DNA of 64,000 nt from Protopterus annectens (lineage: Eukaryota; Chordata; Ceratodontiformes; Protopteridae): positions 1,488,356,620 through 1,488,420,619 of the forward strand of contig NC_056745.1 of NCBI RefSeq assembly GCF_019279795.1, written 5' to 3'. Below, piece after piece: positions 59,105 to 64,000 of the stretch. Each line of letters opens with the position of its first letter. Position 1 is the stretch's first letter. Made by a program: the position numbers and the translations under genes. The notes under the pieces were generated by a model. That model made no database searches, had not been told where the DNA came from, and saw nothing but the letters and a program-made list of their open reading frames with translations.

Positions 59105-61610
59105 ACATAAAAAAATAAACTTTAACCCACTCACATTCATCTCATCCCTCAAAGAATGTAATTGGCATGCTCTAAAGTACCTCAGTCTAGATGACGCAGT
59201 TGAATCTTTTAATACTACCTTCCTGAGCATCCTTAATTACCATGCCCCCATAAGATTTTCCAGAACCAAAGCACAACCCTCCCCATGGCTACAGAAAACC
59301 ACTAAGTCAGAAATGAAAACAGGGATAAAGCCTGGGAGCACTGGCAAAACCAAAACCCCGCAGCTAGACAGAAATTCCTAGAACTACGCAATAGAGTCAA
59401 AAAGCTAATAAAACGGGACAAATTCCAATACTACCAGTCTGCCCTAGACTCCTCACAACACAGCCCCAAACAATTCTGGTCCTCCATAAACTCCATCCTC
59501 TACCCAGGTAAAGTCAGTACCTCTCCTCCTAACATCCCTCACTCCTCAGAAAATATTGCTACCTCATTCAACACACACTTCACCCAAACCATACTATCAC
59601 TAGCTAAACAACACAACCCTCCCTCCAACCCACACCTTCAACTAGTAATCTCCCCACTGCCTTCTCTTTTTCTCCTCTACCTACCTCCAACATAAAAAAA
59701 CTCTTAACTAAACTTAAACCCATCAAATTAGCAGCAGACAACCTCCCAAGTGAATACCTACAAATCGCAGCTGATGCTCTGACCTACCCAGTATCCATCT
59801 TGATTAACCGATCTCTGTCAGAAAGTTACGTTCCCACATTGTGGAAAGTCTCACATATAATTCCCCTCCACAAAGGCGGACCCTCTGCAGAACTAACCAA
59901 TTACCGCCCCATAGCTATTCTCTCTCCACTCTCCAGAATACTAGAGAGATGCATACACTCTCAGGTCTCACACTACCTCCTTACTAACAACCTCCTTTCC
60001 AGTACTCAGCATGGTTTCCGACCAAACCATAGCACCAACACTGCCTTACTCTCCTTTACAAACACTATCCTTCAGCATAAAAACAATGGCTATCTCTCCT
60101 CTGCTACTTTCCTAGACCTATCTAAAGCATTTGACATGGTCCTACACAAACAACTTATCTCTGTCCTCAATAACCTATCCTTCTCACAATCAGTCACCAA
60201 CTGGTTTCAGAGTTACTTGTCTGACCGCCAACAATCCGTTGTATGGCAGAATGACATATCTCCCCAACTACCTGTCTCCATAGGGGTTCCCCAAGGATCC
60301 ATCCTTGGACCCCTACTTTTCTCTGTTTACACCAATAATCTAGCCTCTGCCACCAAACATGGCACACTCATCCAATACGCAGATGACTCTACCATCATCT
60401 GCTCAGCCCAGTCCCTACCCAAACTGCAAAAAGTCACACAGGAAGCCATTTCCTCTGTTGAAACATGGTTATCCGATGCCCAATTAATACTCAACCCAAA
60501 CAAAACTAAACTACTCATCTTCCAACCCACCAAACATACTCAAACCAACTCTCACTTTAACATCACAGCGAAAGACAACACCACTATATACCCAACTGAA
60601 CACACCAAATTGCTAGGAGTGGAAATAGACAATAAACTAAAGTTTGACATTCATATATCCATGACCATAAAAAAAGTCCACAAAAAACTAGGAGCATTAT
60701 ACAGAAATAAACAATTTCTCACCAAAGCAGCAAAGATTTCAATAGCAAATTCCCACCTTATCTCCACCCTATTTTATGCCTCTCCAGTATATACCAACCT
60801 AAGACAATGTGATCTAAACAAGCTAGAGACCTGCTACAACAAAATCGCAAAATTCGCCACAGGGGCATCCTACCGTAGTCACCACTGTCTCTCACTTGCT
60901 GAACTGGGCTGACTTGAACTCCCTCACCTCCTTCAGTAGTATCAGCTCTCACTCACCCACAAACTAGTAAACCATCCACTAAATGTCCCATCCCTCCAGA
61001 ATCTACTCCAACCCTATCGCACCACCAGACCACTAAGATCCAGCAACAAAAATCACTTGCAGATCACTAAAGCCAATAATTCTGCTGGTGAAGCACTATT
61101 CTCTTGCGCCATAGCCAAATTATGGAACTCACTCCCACCCACAATAACCTCCGTACCATCATGCACCAACTTCAAAACTTTATTAAAAGCGCACCTAAAA
61201 ACATGCTGGCTATGCCCTTGCAACTCCCACTCTAATATCATCCACCCCATCCAACTACTACCTTTCTTTCACCTCCACTAACTACCTTGATGATAGCAAG
61301 CTCAGATGCTCATAAGCCTAGTACTTATTATACAGCAGGAACTTCTCATTGTTACATTTGTTAATGCCTGTTATGTACTTCACAGATAAAGATTCTAGTT
61401 GTCTACTGATGTACTATGTTCTTCATCTGTAAATATGTTGTAAGTAATTTCTGTGTTAAATTGTTAATCGCTACGTAATCCAATGTAGCTACTGTCTGTT
61501 TATTTTACTGTGGAGCTTTTCTCCCCGCGCCTCCGCTGAAAATGGACCCACGTCCAGTCGGACACTCCCGGTCAACAAATTTAAATAAAATAAAATAAAT
61601 AAAATAAATA
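59105..61610 (+). mobile_element. L2-like LINE, best-preserved copy
   Basis: Begins in the endonuclease/RT linker (SLKECNWHALKYLSLDDAVE), runs through a nearly complete RT and C-terminal domain, and ends with the tail gagcttttctccccgcgcct ... caacaaat and an (AAAT)-type repeat at 61505-61610. The same family is at 13.2-14.7 kb and 28.1-29.9 kb. No ORF1 or complete endonuclease is present, so the copy is 5'-truncated. Confidence 0.87.
59690..60913 (+). pseudogene. L2-like reverse transcriptase, nearly open
   Basis: The longest frame starts at 59800. It covers RT blocks in order: VSHIIPLHKGGPSAELTNYR, PIAILSPLSRILERCIHSQV, FRPNHSTNTALLSF, ATFLDLSKAFDMVLHKQLIS (block A), VPQGSILGPLLFSVYTNNLA (block B), the catalytic YADDSTIICSAQ at about 60378, and ILNPNKTKLLIFQPT (block D). 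It ends at a TGA at 60911 in ELG*LELPHLL; a second stop (TAG) follows at about 60937. Both stand where the family has a tryptophan codon, so two point changes separate the two parts. The C-terminal region continues to about 61281. Confidence 0.87.
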
Positions 61611-61905
61611 AAAAAAAGTATTTTAAAACTGCTTGTTAAAATTGCTTCTGGTGTGTTAGATGAAATAAACAGGAGTAAGAATTTGACTGACTTCACTGAC
61701 CAAGAGGTACCTCAACACATGGGCTCAGGATTGCCATCTCTGTCCTTCCACCAGAAACAAACTTTGAGAAGTTTGTGGAGGCCTTCATTAGAGTCCTGCA
61801 AAAGATGTCTGCTGCCTGTGCCCCATGGCTTTTTCAATGGAAGGAGGTGCTTTTCAGCAGTTCTTCTCAGTGCCCCATTTTGGCTCTAGTCCCCAGAAGA
61901 GCACA

Positions 61906-62211
61906 ATCAACCCCCCATGAGCCAACATGCCCTTTGGTAGGCTTGCAGATGATGACATCAACCCCCCATGAGCCAACATGTCCTTTGGTAGGCTTGCAGA
62001 TGATGACATCAACCCCCCATGAGCCAACATGCCCTTTGGTAGGCTTGCAGATGATGACATCAACCCCCCCCATGAGCCAACATGTCCTTTGGTAGGCTTG
62101 CTGATGATGACATCAACCCCCCATGAGCCAACATGTCCTTTGGTAGGCTTGCTGATGATGACATCAACCCCCCATGAGCCAACATGTCCTTTGGTAGGCT
62201 TGCTGATGATG
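61906..62211. repeat. 51-bp minisatellite, six copies
   Basis: Six tandem units of atcaaccccccatgagccaa followed by catgtcctttggtaggcttg and a short end. Differences are few (one extra C in copy 4; gcagatgatgac against gctgatgatgac). The unit is 17 codons long, so open frames run through the array on both strands. Confidence 0.95.
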
Positions 62212-62399
62212 ACTGAAGTTTCAGTTTTGATGACATAGCATTTGATGCTGACACCTCTGATGCCAATATTGCTTTTTGTATTAATAGCTCAGTGCCAATG
62301 TTTCTGGCATCATGGATGAAGCCTGGGCCTTCATGGCTGAGCTTGGTGGTGATTTTGTAAGCACGTATGTTGGCATCAATAGAACTGGCCTTTAGGCCT

Positions 62400-63600
62400 T
62401 TGACATTGGGCCTGGGGCTAATGGGGCTGTGTGTGTTGATGTCAATTCTGGCCCTCAACTCTGAGCTCATGATCAGTGTTGATGGAGGCGGTTTTGATAT
62501 GTCACCTGCAGTGCCTGCTACCCTTGCGATGTTGGTATCAACAGCAGATGTTTCTCTGCATGGACCTATAGACCTGTACCTTGTCAGGCAGCAAGAAAGA
62601 GGGCAAAAAAGCCTCATGCAGGGTCTTCTACAGTATTTAGGCCCACCCCAGTTTCTTCATCATCTTAATACCTATGACTTCCAGAAGCAGGCAAAATATG
62701 TGCACAATGAAGCATCTAAACTCGTCTTTCCAAATTAGACGGTGTACATCTTCCTCATCCCCTGATGGTTCTAAGTTTGAGAAAGTTCATAAAATGGGTC
62801 AGAGAAAAGGACTGCCTACAGACTCAATGCCTCCTCTACAAAACACTGCAGCAGGCTTTCAAAGTACACCAGTGATCTTTCTGAAAAACACACTGGTATG
62901 CTCTGATGTTGTGGCATCTGTCCCAAAGAGGACAAAAAGGTCTTTTAGCCTCACAAGGACATGTTGGAAACAAACTTACAAATCTGGTTTTAGTATTGCT
63001 TCAGCTGCCCATAATAGTGCTCTGATCCTGCAGAGACCTGCTGCCTGAAAAGTGTCAAGGTCCATAGACAGATTAAGTGTATTTGCATATTATCTACCTT
63101 TTCTCTGATGGCTGTAAACTATCTGTCACATGCAGTAAGACTGACATGGAAGCTAGAAGATGAGCTACCTAAGTCACTGCATGGGTTGTCAGATGGACAG
63201 CTAAAACACAGACTGCGGTTTCAGCTGGTATTCATTTTATCCAGGTTACATGAGAGTACGTTCAAGTGGCAGGTGCTGGCATTGCCATCACATCTGGCTT
63301 CACTTGACACATTCTTCTGAAGACACAAAGGTGACCATAACAAATACTCCCTTTGACAGTCCAACTCTTTTTGGATCAAACAGTAAAATAAGCCTGTAGA
63401 ACATGGGAAGAGAAGAAACGACACTTTCAGCTCTTGCTGTGAAACTTCAGACTCCATCAAGTACTTTTTCAAGGATAATACAGACCATATCAACTCTGGT
63501 TTAGTCATAACTGACAGTGTCAAAATAACCAGAGCTCTGGAAGGAATCAAAGGTACGTGGTAACTTGCAGAATGGTCACAAGACCAGAGGTAGGAAAAAT
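62400..63600 (+). pseudogene. DIRS-like gag relic, plus strand
   Basis: Plus-strand pieces at 62367-62738, 62674-63048 and 63108-63320 form a broken, partly open region. MAVNYLSHAVRLTWKLEDEL (63108) resembles MAISFLAHVIRFQWDLTEE at 5.1 kb. A block near 63344 reads TPFDSPTLFGSN, like the LFG motif of DIRS gag proteins. The 51-bp minisatellite lies just upstream, in the position of the low-complexity gag N-terminus. Assignment rests on short motifs only. Confidence 0.35.
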
Positions 63601-64000
63601 CAGCAACACCAGGGGAATCATGGTCCTTGTCAAGGGGACGACATCAGAATACCTTAGACCTTGCCTGACTGTCCCACACTGAGGAAGTTGGACATCATAT
63701 GTCTAGCTGATCATTTTGCAGGTCAAACAGATAAGGACAGTTAAAGACATAGGCTACACAATTCCCTTCCTCACTCTTGGTTATCCCCGGTCTCTTCCCT
63801 TGCCAGATGTCCCACACCTTTAAAATAGTTACTCAAGAAAACATGATTTAAACCACACCCATAACAGAGCTATCCAAGAGGTCCCGGCACACCAGGCAGG
63901 ATTAGGTTGGAAGCTGTATTTATCATTGCATATGTGGTTGATATTCAGAACAATGAAATGGCAAGATCACCAGCATCCTGCTGTGGCAGCCAGATTCAGA

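Noticed and set aside
62060-62617. A 185-residue minus-strand protein with repeated SSSASLPKDMLAHGG
   Set aside because: Most of it is the 51-bp minisatellite read in frame; the rest is antisense to a gag-like relic.
45893-64000. Upstream kinase exon encoding the LFPGxDxIDQL / GTP segment
   Set aside because: No matching splice-bounded sequence was seen; it is likely beyond the window.

Overview
The window looks like vertebrate nuclear DNA: AT-rich, gene-poor, very long introns and dense retrotransposon load. The only host coding sequence I can support is two exons, on the minus strand, of a p38-type MAP kinase (closest by eye to p38beta/MAPK11). They are a 79-bp exon at 45814-45892 and a 174-bp exon at 11257-11430. 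Their splice phases join exactly, so about 34.4 kb of the window (11431-45813) is one intron of this gene. I could not find the flanking exons. The mix of V-SINE-like SINEs, Rex1-like, L2-like, CR1-like and RTE-like LINEs, Penelope-like elements (PLEs) and DIRS elements suggests an aquatic or non-amniote vertebrate (lungfish, ray-finned fish or amphibian). The sequence alone does not decide the species.

Layout. 1-4735: minus-strand DIRS element A, 5'-truncated and broken by frameshifts. 4745-5158: gag relic of another DIRS-like lineage. 5160-6960: minus-strand Rex1-like LINE. 7.2-10.4 kb: SINE tail, a composite minisatellite and two short tandem duplications. 10.77-10.93 kb: tRNA-type SINE with an RTE-like tail. 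11.26-11.43 kb: kinase exon. 11.68-12.87 kb: 1.2-kb TG/CA array. 13.2-14.7 kb: L2-like LINE. 17.5-19.04 kb: RTE-like LINE. 19.7-20.0 kb: candidate MITE. 20.18-23.55 kb: PLE-1. 23.6-25.1 kb: decayed LINE with two minisatellites. 28.1-29.9 kb: minus-strand L2-like LINE carrying a solo DIRS terminal repeat and a MITE. 30.8-31.6 kb: DIRS gag relic. 31.6-33.2 kb: CR1-like LINE 3' ends. 33.25-41.14 kb: complex PLE integrant (inverted copy, pseudo-LTR, full unit). 41.14-41.74 kb: 34-bp minisatellite. 42.7 kb: second MITE. 44.5-44.8 kb: SINE. 44.8-45.5 kb: hairpin-rich segment. 45.81-45.89 kb: kinase exon. 47.93-53.49 kb: complete DIRS element B. 54.3-57.2 kb: telomere-like repeats with PLE-4 inside. 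59.1-61.6 kb: nearly open L2-like LINE. 61.9-62.2 kb: 51-bp minisatellite. 62.4-63.6 kb: DIRS-like gag relic.

The most informative structures are four. (1) All three PLE integrants have 14-bp target duplications and carry their own 3' terminus at both ends in inverted orientation. (2) DIRS element B keeps both 167-bp inverted terminal repeats and an internal region complementary to both outer ends, but its recombinase catalytic arginine codon reads as a stop. (3) Two separate LINE/SINE pairs share 3' tails. (4) A large CA-repeat lies about 250 nt upstream of a kinase exon. No functional mobile element is evident; nearly all are truncated or frameshifted.
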